The position numbers and the translations under genes are program-made. The notes beneath the pieces are model-generated. The model had not been told where the DNA came from. It ran no database searches and was given only the letters and a program-made list of their open reading frames with translations. Below are positions 8,477 through 16,462 of a DNA stretch of 40,406 nucleotides, one piece after another (the stretch's first letter is position 1; every line of letters begins with the position of its first letter). The DNA comes from an uncultured Lachnospiraceae bacterium (GTDB lineage: Bacteria; Bacillota; Clostridia; Lachnospirales; Lachnospiraceae): the NCBI GenBank assembly GCA_910577675.1, contig CAJTOR010000034.1, positions 1 to 40,406 of the forward strand. Reading direction: 5' to 3'.

Positions 8477-8535
8477 AGGGGTGGCTGCTGCAAAATATGG
8501 ATATTATAAATATGCCATTTTGCAACAGCCACCCT
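8477..8535. terminator. Large hairpin between convergent genes
   Basis: AGGGGTGGCTGCTGCAAAAT (8477-8496) pairs with 8517-8535 almost perfectly, giving a ~19-bp stem between the beta-propeller gene (plus) and the GH38 gene (minus). Neither side has a strong T-run, so bidirectional termination or mRNA 3'-end protection is only inferred. Confidence 0.5.
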
Positions 8536-8544
8536 AAATTAACG

Positions 8545-8580
8545 CTTGTCAGATGGGGCTTATCCCCCACCTGGCACAAA
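8545..8580 (-). repeat. Dispersed 36-nt element, copy B
   Basis: The reverse complement of this stretch matches 3645-3680 at 31 of 36 bases. It forms its own hairpin, GTCAGATGGGG (8548-8558) against CCCCACCTGGCAC (8565-8577), with the stem better paired than in copy A. It lies just past the stop codon of the GH38 gene in that gene's transcription direction. Confidence 0.5.
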
Positions 8581-8614
8581 TAAGTAGTTCCTGCATATAT
8601 ATTTTGCCAAAAGG

Positions 8615-11296
8615 TTAATTTTGCGGGTTGACAATAAGTGTTGCCATACGGTATGCTCCCACCGAAAAGGTTACAGTATTCCCATCTACCAGGGCTTCCC
8701 CCTCCTCTTCCTCCAAAAAATTGCACAGGCAGGCTTTTTGCGGCGGTATCTGGAAAGTGATGCGGCAGCGGTCTTCCTGCCCGGAGTAATTGGCAACACG
8801 CAGCAGGATGCCGCCGTTTTTTGCGGGCATGGATGTGATATAGGCGCAGTGCGCGGAATGCATAGTGAAGGCACTCTGTTCCTCGGTAAATTCCCCCTTT
8901 TCAAATGAAAACTTTGTGTGCGGGATGGTAAATGCTTGGTAGCCTGCGGTAAAAGTATCCTTGATGCGCACCAGCTCGCCGTCTGTTTCGTCAGAAAGAG
9001 GCATCAGGGCATATTCGAAAACCTGATGTCCGCTAAGCTGTCCGTCGGTTTCGCCATCCGTCCCCGTGGTTCTGCGAAAACAGCGCATTAAGGTGATATC
9101 GATGCTGTTGTCCGCATCCGCAGGGCAGGAAACCTCGTGCAGCCCGCCGCCGGAGAGGAAGAGAAGCCCGCCCGCCCCATCCCGCATATAGACCATGTTT
9201 TCGAAGGAATATTCCGTGATATCAGCTTCTTTCCAGTGCACATGGCTGTGGTCTAGTCCGCTTGTGCGGGATAGGATTAAGCCACACTGATTAACATGAT
9301 AATGAGCCGATGAAAGACCGGTTGGCAGGTGTAGCTGTAGTCGGTGGTCTTTGATATTGTTCTCAATCTCCGTGTGCACGCGCACAAGCTTTGAGTCCCT
9401 GGTAATCGTGAATTCCGAGGAGATGGTAAGAGGGAGGAACTCACTGCTCCTTTTAGAAAAGCCCTGATCCGTACATTTTTCGCGGGGCAGCATCCATGTG
9501 TAGCGGACAAGATATTTGCACGCGGCATATCCGTCAAAGGTTTTGCCGATGGATACAGTGCAGCCTGAGGAATAGTATACCTCATCCGATACCGGGCGGG
9601 TATGGTACCAGCCATCCCCCGCCTCGCAGCAGTCGATAAAGGAGTGCAGGCCGGAAAAGGTAAGGTTTGTTTTACGGTCTTTGATTGTGACTGTACCGTC
9701 CGGCTTGATGGAAAAGTCAATCAATCCGTTCGAACAGGAGGAAGTACTTCCTGTAAGGCGCTCGGTAACCCGGTAAGGACCTTCAAGCGGCTTGATTAAA
9801 AATTTGGTAAAGCCCATCGGGCGCAGGGTGGAGATTATGGCGACGCGGTGGGGGTCTGCCGGGCGGGTATTGCCGTGGAAGGCGGGAACCATCCGGTTGC
9901 GCGCGGCGGATATAAGGTTATATTTTAGTTCCTGTCCTTCCTCATCGTAAAGGAGGAAGGTATTGCGCTGTTCATATTTCATATATGCAAGTTTCTGCGT
10001 CTTAAAATCCTCTGGGAAATCAATATCAAATTCAAGCAGTCCATGATAAGAGTAGGGAAGCGGATTAAAAATTGCAACAACGCATTCCTCTTTTTTATTG
10101 TCGGGGAAGAGGTCGTAATACTGCGTGCAAAATTGTTTAAAATATTCCTTTGCCGTGTCGCGGGTTTTTGCAAAGCGCGTCTGCATCTCGCGGTGAACTG
10201 CGTCGATGGAGCAGCCGCAGATACTGTCGTGAGCGTGGTTTTGCAGAAGGTAACTGTAGGCAAGACGGATATAGCCATACATCGGGTCCAGCCCGTGCAG
10301 GGTGTTAATGGCAGCGGCAGGCATACAGAAGAATTCAAGCAGCCGCTCGCAGTCATCGTTCGCCCGCTTTAAGTCATATCGCGAGGAGAGGGTGTGCGGG
10401 ATGAGCTTGTTGTGCATCACGTAATTCTTCCCGTGGGAAACCAGTTCGCCGCGCAGCACGGGAAGTTCGTTCTTCCCTATTTCATTAAGCAGATCATCAA
10501 GCGGAATCTGTTTTACCGGACAGGAAAAATGCTTGGACAGATTTTGCAGTACTTCCGGCATAAAACCGTGGATTGGGGCATGGTCCATGCCGTCCATCAA
10601 AAGAACAACGGGAAGATGGCTGCGCAGAAGCTCCTTCCTTACGTATTCGGCAGCGAAATTGGAAATTTCTGTAAGATGTTCCTCGCATTCCTGCCCAAAC
10701 GGAGCCAGAGCTTCGTGGTAGAAGGAACCATATCCGCAGGTTTCAGGGGCTTTGAAGGCAGTGACCGCGGAGCCGTCAGGACTTTCCCACCGGAAAAAGC
10801 ATTCGGTTTCGCTGTCGTTTAATCCGCGGCTTATCAGCGCGGTTTTAATGTCAAAGCCGTTTAATATCTGCGGGAGGTTTGCGATATGACCGAAGGAATC
10901 GCATACATAGCCGGTTTTCAGGCAGGAAACGCCGTATAAGGAGGCAATGGAATGCCCCTCAGACAGGTTTTTTATCAGGCTTTCCGAGGAAACAAGGAAT
11001 TCGTCCGGCATTGTGTACCACGGGCCGATAAGCAGGCGTTTTTCCGCGATTAGTTTTGCGAGCCGTTCTATGTTTTCCGGGCGGATTGTCAGGTAGTCGT
11101 TGAGGATGCTTGTCTGCCCGTCCAGGGTAAATATAACAAAGTCCGGGTTCTGTTCAAGTGTGAGAAGGATGCCGTCCATAACCGGGACGAGCATAAAACG
11201 GAATTGATCCAGGGTTTTGTACCATTCCCGATCCCAGTGGGTGGCGGCGAAATAGTAGATTGCTTCCGGGTTTTTTGATGTTTTTGTATTCTCCAT
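8615..11296 (-). CDS. GH38 alpha-mannosidase (MngB-like)
   Basis: This 893-residue cytoplasmic enzyme (no signal peptide) removes alpha-linked mannose from short oligosaccharides or glycosides. The N-terminal catalytic domain shows HWDREW (20-25) with zinc ligands H20 and D22, VLDG-like FTLDGQTSILNDY, LIGPWYTMPDEFLVS and GYVCDSFGH, where D133 is the expected nucleophile. The order and spacing closely follow E. coli MngB (mannosylglycerate hydrolase) and related bacterial GH38 enzymes. Middle and C-terminal beta domains complete the usual length. Its ATG lies 3 bases past the regulator's stop, so the two form a minus-strand operon led by the regulator. It faces an ABC importer, ROK kinase and mannose-6-phosphate isomerase, supporting mannose release inside the cell. 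Exact linkage specificity is not visible. Confidence 0.93.
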   Translation of the reverse strand: MENTKTSKNPEAIYYFAATHWDREWYKTLDQFRFMLVPVMDGILLTLEQNPDFVIFTLDGQTSILNDYLTIRPENIERLAKLIAEKRLLIGPWYTMPDEFLVSSESLIKNLSEGHSIASLYGVSCLKTGYVCDSFGHIANLPQILNGFDIKTALISRGLNDSETECFFRWESPDGSAVTAFKAPETCGYGSFYHEALAPFGQECEEHLTEISNFAAEYVRKELLRSHLPVVLLMDGMDHAPIHGFMPEVLQNLSKHFSCPVKQIPLDDLLNEIGKNELPVLRGELVSHGKNYVMHNKLIPHTLSSRYDLKRANDDCERLLEFFCMPAAAINTLHGLDPMYGYIRLAYSYLLQNHAHDSICGCSIDAVHREMQTRFAKTRDTAKEYFKQFCTQYYDLFPDNKKEECVVAIFNPLPYSYHGLLEFDIDFPEDFKTQKLAYMKYEQRNTFLLYDEEGQELKYNLISAARNRMVPAFHGNTRPADPHRVAIISTLRPMGFTKFLIKPLEGPYRVTERLTGSTSSCSNGLIDFSIKPDGTVTIKDRKTNLTFSGLHSFIDCCEAGDGWYHTRPVSDEVYYSSGCTVSIGKTFDGYAACKYLVRYTWMLPREKCTDQGFSKRSSEFLPLTISSEFTITRDSKLVRVHTEIENNIKDHRLQLHLPTGLSSAHYHVNQCGLILSRTSGLDHSHVHWKEADITEYSFENMVYMRDGAGGLLFLSGGGLHEVSCPADADNSIDITLMRCFRRTTGTDGETDGQLSGHQVFEYALMPLSDETDGELVRIKDTFTAGYQAFTIPHTKFSFEKGEFTEEQSAFTMHSAHCAYITSMPAKNGGILLRVANYSGQEDRCRITFQIPPQKACLCNFLEEEEGEALVDGNTVTFSVGAYRMATLIVNPQN

Positions 11297-11299
11297 AAG

Positions 11300-12382
11300 T
11301 TACTGCCCCTTTCCGGTGGATTCCCTCTCGATAATATTGCAGTCGAGTTGGATCTTGTCACTTGTGATGGTGTTTGTGGTGATGTAATTGATAATCAGCT
11401 CCGCCGCACGGCTCCCGATTTCAAAGCTGTTCTGTGCGATACAGGTGGGTGAGAAGGGCAGCAGGTCACAGTAATCGGCATACTCGTCATCGAGGAAGAT
11501 AACCTTTAGCTCCTCCGGGACTTTGCGGCCGCTTTTTGCAATGGCTTTATATACATTGAAGCCGACTTTTCCGCCGTAGGAGAGCAGGCCGTCAAGCTGC
11601 GGGTTTTCCGTAAGGAATCTCGTGATTTGTTCGGTCTGGTTCGGGTCGTTTTTGGTGACATAGAGAATATGGCGGGGGATGATGCGCCGGTCATTTTCCA
11701 CATGGGCTTTTTCGTAGCCTGTAAGCCTTCTGGAAATGCTGCTGGAATCCTCCCTTGGCATGGAGATAAAGCCGATATTCTGGCAGCCCTTATCAATCAG
11801 AAACTGGATGCCCCTGCGTCCGATATTGATGTGGTCGCTGGTCACGGAGCTGATATCAAAGTCGTGCAGCGTCCGGTCTACAAAGACAACCGGGAATTTG
11901 TTTAATGCGAGTAGAAGGAGGTCTTTATTATAGTGTGCCCGGCTGTTCGGGAAGACAATGATACCTTTGATATTTAAATTGACAATGCGCTTGATTAAAT
12001 TGAAGGTTCTTAACTCCTCCTCACTCTCGCTCATAATCAGCAGATGGTAGCCGAATGGTTTTAAGTATTGTCTTGCCCCGGCGATCAGTTCCAAAATAAA
12101 GTGGCTCTCGAGGTTTGGCAGAAGCATACAGATAAATTCATTGACCGGAACATCCGTCCCCTGCGCAGGTGCGGCGGTAATAAAGGAACCTTTGCCGTGA
12201 ATCCGGTAAAGCAGCCCTTCCTCCTGCAACTCGCTGATTGCCCTTTTAGCGGTCATGCGTGTGGTTGAGAAGCGCATGGCAAGCTGGTTTTCGGAGGGCA
12301 GCTTATAGTTTGGCACATTTTTGTTTTCCTGGATTAGTTTCTTTAAATAATCTTTGATTGTTTCGTATAAAAATTTTCCCAT
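11300..12382 (-). CDS. GntR/LacI-type chimeric transcriptional regulator (AraR-like layout)
   Basis: This 360-residue regulator has a GntR winged helix at residues 5-70 (YKLPSENQLAMRFSTTRMTAKRAISELQEEGLL, then HGKGSFI). A LacI/periplasmic-binding-protein-like ligand domain follows (FVDRTLHDFDISSVTSDHINIGRRG, GCQNIGFIS, DGLLSYGG). The same layout occurs in AraR, which is released from DNA by its sugar. It probably represses both arms of the mannoside locus and responds to a mannose-derived sugar. AAAGGA lies about 8 bases before the ATG. Its own promoter (12556-12584) is followed by a CTTGTATA half-site, and the facing ABC promoter by a full palindrome, consistent with autoregulation. The inducer is not known. 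Confidence 0.88.
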   Translation of the reverse strand: MGKFLYETIKDYLKKLIQENKNVPNYKLPSENQLAMRFSTTRMTAKRAISELQEEGLLYRIHGKGSFITAAPAQGTDVPVNEFICMLLPNLESHFILELIAGARQYLKPFGYHLLIMSESEEELRTFNLIKRIVNLNIKGIIVFPNSRAHYNKDLLLLALNKFPVVFVDRTLHDFDISSVTSDHINIGRRGIQFLIDKGCQNIGFISMPREDSSSISRRLTGYEKAHVENDRRIIPRHILYVTKNDPNQTEQITRFLTENPQLDGLLSYGGKVGFNVYKAIAKSGRKVPEELKVIFLDDEYADYCDLLPFSPTCIAQNSFEIGSRAAELIINYITTNTITSDKIQLDCNIIERESTGKGQ

Positions 12383-12522
12383 TTCCGCATCCTTTCTTCA
12401 TATTTGTTTTAAAGATTACTTTTCCTGCTTTGTAAGTTAAGTATTGGTATTTTCTGCATTATTTTGATTTACTTCTGCTTTTCTCATTTGCTGGCATGGA
12501 TAAAGCTGTGGTTATGTTCTGA

Positions 12523-12531
12523 ACTTGTATA
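12523..12531. promoter_or_regulatory. Candidate operator half-site in the regulator's leader
   Basis: ACTTGTATA repeats the left arm of the palindrome at 12753-12776 and lies just downstream of the minus-strand start site. An imperfect right half (TATAAACTTGAT) follows. Binding here would give autorepression. Confidence 0.4.
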
Positions 12532-12555
12532 TAAACTTGATTATCTTATATATAA

Positions 12556-12584
12556 ATTATAGTGTGGGACAAGAAAAAAGTCAA
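12556..12584 (-). promoter_or_regulatory. Sigma-A promoter of the regulator-mannosidase operon
   Basis: On the minus strand TTGACT (12584-12579), a 17-base spacer and TATAAT (12561-12556) form a near-perfect promoter. The leader before the ATG at 12382 is about 165 bases and AT-rich. Confidence 0.8.
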
Positions 12585-12699
12585 CAAAATAAATATATTT
12601 TTTAAAAAGATATTTTGGGAAAGATTTTTTAAAAAAGTGCCGGAAAATCCTGGGTTGAAAACAAGTTATCAAGTTTGTCAAGTTTTTGATAATTGTTTG

Positions 12700-12728
12700 T
12701 TGACAGAAAAATCGACATTTGTTATTAT
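12700..12728 (+). promoter_or_regulatory. Sigma-A promoter of the ABC/mannoside operon
   Basis: TTGACA at 12700-12705, a 17-base spacer and TATTAT at 12723-12728. An inverted repeat TTATCAA (12666-12672) / TTGATAA (12686-12692) lies just upstream and could be an activator or second repressor site. Confidence 0.8.
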
Positions 12729-12752
12729 CAAGTTGTAGAAGTTAATGGATAA

Positions 12753-12776
12753 CTTGTATAGTTTATTGTATACAAG
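12753..12776. promoter_or_regulatory. Palindromic operator for the GntR/LacI regulator
   Basis: CTTGTATA (12753-12760) and TATACAAG (12769-12776) are perfect inverted arms with an 8-base centre. The site lies about 20-40 bases past the ABC promoter's start site, where a bound repressor would block transcription. AraR-type regulators use related TTGTA..TACAA boxes. Assignment to the neighbouring regulator is inference from position and symmetry. Confidence 0.6.
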
Positions 12777-12853
12777 ATGACGGGCAAAAATGCCGGCCCC
12801 CTTTGCAGTATGGGAGCATAAAGATGCTTTGTGAGGGGGGAGGTAGAACAGAA

Positions 12854-13756
12854 ATGGGGGATGAAATGAAAGAGGAGAGGGATGAAATGCAACAAAGAAA
12901 GGTACACAACAGAAAAAAGCGGAAAGAGAAACTGGTGAAGGCACTGGTGATTTTTCAGCTTGTGGTCTTTGCAGTGTTTTTTCTGTTCCCCTTTGTGTGG
13001 ATGCTCTCAGTATCCCTGCAGACGGAAGCGGAGCTAATGACCACGGCGGGTTTTTTGGAGCAGATCATTCCGAAATCCTGGCGTTTTGAAAATTACGCAG
13101 ATGTTTTCAGGACACTGCCCTTTGCCAGATATTTTGCTAACAGTGGTATTGTCACATTGCTTACGGTGTTTGGGACGCTGATGTCTTCCTCCGTGGTGGC
13201 TTACGCATTTTCAAAGCTGCGCTGGCCGGGCAGGAATTTCTTTTATTCGCTGATGCTTGTGACAATGATCCTGCCAGCCTTTATCCTGATGATACCGACC
13301 TATAAGATGTACAGCGCATTCGGTATGACCAACTCATGGGTTCCCCTGATATTGCCGGCGTTTCTTGGCGGTGGCGCGGGCAATATCATTTTGATTCAGC
13401 AGTTTTATCAGGCGGTGCCGGGGGATATTGTCGAGGCGGCAAGGATTGATGGGGCGGGGGAAGCGGGGATCTGGTGGCGGATCATGCTTCCGCTGTCAAA
13501 GCCGGTACTTGCAACAGTGGCGGTGTTTGCATTCCTGTTTTCGTGGAATGATTATTTAGGACCGCTTCTGTATGTCAATGACCAGAGGCTGACCACGGTC
13601 GCCCTGGGGCTTAGGGCATTCCAGTCGCAGAGCAGCACGAACTGGGGGCTTTTGATGGCTGGTTCGGTGATTTCCGTTGTTCCGAACCTTATCATTTTTA
13701 CATGCGGACAAAAATATTTCCTTGAGGGAACGAAAGCGGGGGCAGTCAAAGGATAA
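12854..13756 (+). CDS. ABC sugar permease, MalG type
   Basis: This 300-residue membrane protein has a basic, charged N-terminus and about six membrane segments (the first near 29-53, LVIFQLVVFAVFFLFPF). The cytoplasmic EAA loop, EAARIDGAGEAGIW..LPLSKP, docks the ATPase and marks a carbohydrate importer of the CUT1 family. The C-terminal segment ends YFLEGTKAGAVKG, as in MalG relatives. GGGGGGAGG before ATG 12854 supports this start; the in-frame ATG at 12803 lacks a ribosome site. It is the first gene of the operon, which is unusual because the binding-protein gene normally leads. No ATPase gene lies in the locus, so a shared MsmX/UgpC-type ATPase must serve it. Confidence 0.92.
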   Translation: MGDEMKEERDEMQQRKVHNRKKRKEKLVKALVIFQLVVFAVFFLFPFVWMLSVSLQTEAELMTTAGFLEQIIPKSWRFENYADVFRTLPFARYFANSGIVTLLTVFGTLMSSSVVAYAFSKLRWPGRNFFYSLMLVTMILPAFILMIPTYKMYSAFGMTNSWVPLILPAFLGGGAGNIILIQQFYQAVPGDIVEAARIDGAGEAGIWWRIMLPLSKPVLATVAVFAFLFSWNDYLGPLLYVNDQRLTTVALGLRAFQSQSSTNWGLLMAGSVISVVPNLIIFTCGQKYFLEGTKAGAVKG

Positions 13757-13827
13757 CGGATTCTTAAGTTTTGGGGCAATATTGCAAGGTGTGCTGCCGG
13801 GGATTTTGGCGGCGGAGAGGAGGATTT

Positions 13828-15252
13828 ATGAGAAAGACAGGGGTAAGAAAGGCAAAAAAATTGTGTGCGCTGTTTATAGTAGCCGTTTGTATGGTGGCGG
13901 TGTTTGCCGGGTGCGGCAAAAGCAGCGGCAAACGGGATGAGGATGGGAAGATTTCGCTGGAGTTCTGGTCCATCTACCCGGAGGGCGACCCGAATTATGA
14001 ATGGATGGTTTCAGTGATTGAGCGCTTTGAGAAGGAGCATGATGATATCAAGGTTCATTATACGGGGATTTCGTTCTGGGATTATTTTACAAAAATTACG
14101 ACCGCGATGACGGACCCAACCGGACCGGACGTTTATTTGCAGACGATAAAGGATACCGCCGACCGGGCAAGGGGCGGCGTGTCAATGAACCTGACACCGT
14201 TTTTTGATGAGAGTTTCCATGCCGGGACGGAGTTCTTTTACGAGGAGGACGTGCTCCCGATGACGTATGAGGGCAATGTGTACGGTGTGCCGTACGCGCT
14301 TGATAACCGTGTGCTCTACTATAATATTGACCTGGTTAATGCGCTAAAGGACAGTACGGACGAGGATTGGAAGAAAACAAAGGTGGCAGCGAAGGAAGGC
14401 AGCACCATCACGGGAAAGCCGGATAATCTGATCGGTGCGGACGGCAATGTCAGGGCACCGGAAACCTACGACGAGCTTTTGGCTTACCAGGAGCTTCTGA
14501 CCGTAACGGATAACGGCAAGATTACGCAGCTTGGTTTTGATGTGAATGTCGGGAATTTTAAGATTGAGAATGTGGTCTGGACGAACGGCGGCGAGTATTT
14601 TGACGAGGCAGGAAACCCGCTGCTTGATACCGATCCGGGCGTGCGCAAAGGGTTTGAAGTCTGGTATGAGCTGACCCACACGCTCTCCTCCGCAAGGGTC
14701 AATGCCTTTTTGGATACGGCGGGCGATAATACGACTAATCTGTTCTGGTCGGGCAAGGTGGCGATTATGATCGCGACCAATGAAATCCCGTGGCAGAACG
14801 ATAAGCTGGGTGACCAGAAGATCCATTTGGGGGCGGCTCCGGTTCCGTATGATAAAGTGGAAGAAAACCATTACAATTTTACGGGTGGTTTTTCGCTTGA
14901 GATTGCAGAGCGCCTTGCGAAGGAAGATGAGAAAGTGCAGCAGGCAGCCTTTGAATTTATCAAGTATCTGTGCAGCGAGGAAGTTCAGGTTGAAGTGCTG
15001 ACAAAGAGCAGCAATATGCCTGCGAACATTAAGAGCTACGATACATTGTTCGCGTCGATCACCGACCCGGAAAAGGTTGTGGTGCTTGAGGAGATGGCAC
15101 ACCGCAAGGCTTTCAATTATGTCTATGACGCGCCGAACTGGTGGGGCGAGGTACAGAATGCCCTCACGGATTACGTGGCGGACAAGAAGGATCTGGATCA
15201 GACTTTGCAGCGCGCACAGAAAGCAATCTTGCAGTTGAAGGCAAGTTACTGA
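13828..15252 (+). CDS. Sugar-binding lipoprotein of the ABC importer
   Basis: This 474-residue extracellular solute-binding protein (family 1) would capture the oligosaccharide for the two permeases. It has a basic start, a hydrophobic signal and the lipobox VFAGC with Cys29 as the lipid anchor, then a flexible KSSGKRDEDG linker. The mature part shows SBP features: ISLEFWSIYPEGDPNYEWM, the aspartate/asparagine sites of the first lobe, MTDPTGPDVYLQ, YGVPYALDNRVLYYN and IMIATNEIPWQ. Aromatic residues (NYVYDAPNWWGEV) near the C-terminus are typical of sugar-stacking sites. GGAGAGGAGG sits just before ATG 13828. It lies between two permease genes. Alpha-mannoside specificity is inferred from the surrounding enzymes, not from the binding site. 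Confidence 0.92.
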   Translation: MRKTGVRKAKKLCALFIVAVCMVAVFAGCGKSSGKRDEDGKISLEFWSIYPEGDPNYEWMVSVIERFEKEHDDIKVHYTGISFWDYFTKITTAMTDPTGPDVYLQTIKDTADRARGGVSMNLTPFFDESFHAGTEFFYEEDVLPMTYEGNVYGVPYALDNRVLYYNIDLVNALKDSTDEDWKKTKVAAKEGSTITGKPDNLIGADGNVRAPETYDELLAYQELLTVTDNGKITQLGFDVNVGNFKIENVVWTNGGEYFDEAGNPLLDTDPGVRKGFEVWYELTHTLSSARVNAFLDTAGDNTTNLFWSGKVAIMIATNEIPWQNDKLGDQKIHLGAAPVPYDKVEENHYNFTGGFSLEIAERLAKEDEKVQQAAFEFIKYLCSEEVQVEVLTKSSNMPANIKSYDTLFASITDPEKVVVLEEMAHRKAFNYVYDAPNWWGEVQNALTDYVADKKDLDQTLQRAQKAILQLKASY

Positions 15253-15321
15253 TGGGAATGGGGCAGGCTATTTTATTCCGGGAGGATATAAGTTTGCCAA
15301 ATGTATGAAAGGGGGACATGT

Positions 15322-16212
15322 ATGAAGGTGAAAACGAAAGCGGGAAGGAAGAAGAGAAAGGAGGCGGTGATGGGATATCTGTTTGCCGCGCCGTGGCTGA
15401 TTGGGTTTGTGGTGCTGATGGCGTTCCCGCTTTTTTATTCCCTCTACCTTTCTTTTACCAACGCAACAACCACGTCCATAAGCACGCAGTGGCGGGGGAT
15501 TTCGTATTACAAAACGATATTGGCGGATCCGGTGTTTTGGGGGAGTGTCAGCAATACCTTGAAGTTCGTCCTCTTGAGCGTGCCGCTTAATCTGCTGTTT
15601 TCCCTCTACCTTGCATTGCTTTTAAATGCGAAGGTTCCGGGAAGGAAATTGTTCCGGGCGCTGTATTATATTCCAACGCTTGTAACCATTGTGGCGGTTG
15701 TGTATTTGTGGAGGCAGCTTTTAGGTTCCTCCGGTGTTATTAATCAGGTGCTTTCCTGGTTCGGAGTGTCAGGACCGGACTGGTTCCATGATTATACCTG
15801 GGCAACTCCGGGTCTTGCGATTATGGGGATGTGGAGCGTGGGCGGTGTTGTTGTGATTTTCCTCTCCGCGCTGACGGATGTTCCGGCGGAGCTGTATGAG
15901 GCGGTTAGTGTGGACGGGGGCGGATGGTTTACAAAGTTTTTCCATGTGACTCTGCCGATGATTTCCCCGATTCTGTTTTATAATCTGCTGACGGCAACCA
16001 TCGCGGCATTCCAGGTTTTTGTGCAGCCGATGTTGATGACGGGCGGGGATTACAATACAAATTATCTGGGTTATTCTATCTACACCACCGGCTTTACCGT
16101 GGGGCGGCAGGGCTACGCCTCCGCGATGTCGTGGATTATGCTGGCGATCGTCGGGGTATTCGTGCTTGTAATACAGTTGGCAAGGAAGAGATGGGCGTTT
16201 TATAACGACTGA
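15322..16212 (+). CDS. ABC sugar permease, MalF type
   Basis: This 296-residue CUT1 permease pairs with the MalG-type protein. It opens with a basic stretch (KTKAGRKKRKEA), then GYLFAAPWLIGFVVLMAFPLFYSLYLSF, the hallmark first membrane segment of MalF/UgpA-type proteins. Further segments are NLLFSLYLALLLNAKVPGRKLFRALYYIPT and LAIVGVFVLVIQLARKRW. The EAA loop reads EAVSVDGGGWFTKFFHVTLPMISP. GAAAGGGGG lies about 7 bases before ATG 15322, better placed than the site for an in-frame ATG at 15301. The stop codon is followed within two bases by the partial first unit of the palindromic leader repeat, which separates this gene from the lipoprotein downstream. Confidence 0.92.
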   Translation: MKVKTKAGRKKRKEAVMGYLFAAPWLIGFVVLMAFPLFYSLYLSFTNATTTSISTQWRGISYYKTILADPVFWGSVSNTLKFVLLSVPLNLLFSLYLALLLNAKVPGRKLFRALYYIPTLVTIVAVVYLWRQLLGSSGVINQVLSWFGVSGPDWFHDYTWATPGLAIMGMWSVGGVVVIFLSALTDVPAELYEAVSVDGGGWFTKFFHVTLPMISPILFYNLLTATIAAFQVFVQPMLMTGGDYNTNYLGYSIYTTGFTVGRQGYASAMSWIMLAIVGVFVLVIQLARKRWAFYND

Positions 16213-16213
16213 A

Positions 16214-16442
16214 CGGGAGGGTTTTTGCAGAACTAGAAAATCAGCAGAAACCCGGACGATGCCGGAAGGAATTGCTGGGAGCAGAGCGGACAGGAATTGC
16301 TTCCTAGGACAGGGCATCGGGAGGGTTTTTGCGGGACTAGAAAATCAGCAGAAACCCGGACGATGCCGGAAGGAATTGCTGGGAGCAGAGCGGACAGGAA
16401 TTGCTTCGTGGGAAAGGGTATCGGGAGGGTTTTTGCGGGACT
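16214..16442 (+). repeat. Tandem ~104-bp palindromic leader repeats, locus 2
   Basis: A partial 3' unit (16214-16234) is followed by two full 104-bp units ending GCGGGACT at 16338 and 16442. Stems: GCAGAAACCC with GGGTTTTTGC outside, CGATGCC with GGCATCG in the middle (GGTATCG in the second copy, keeping pairing by a G-U wobble), and GGAAG with CTTCC inside. The loop has GGGAGCAGAGCGGAC. The last copy ends 6 bases before the AGGAG of the LamG lipoprotein gene. Confidence 0.85.
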
Positions 16443-16462
16443 CAAAATAGGAGAATAAGAAT

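Noticed and set aside
14344..15102. 252-residue open frame on the minus strand
   Set aside because: It is antisense to the binding-protein gene, with low-complexity basic composition and no start signal.
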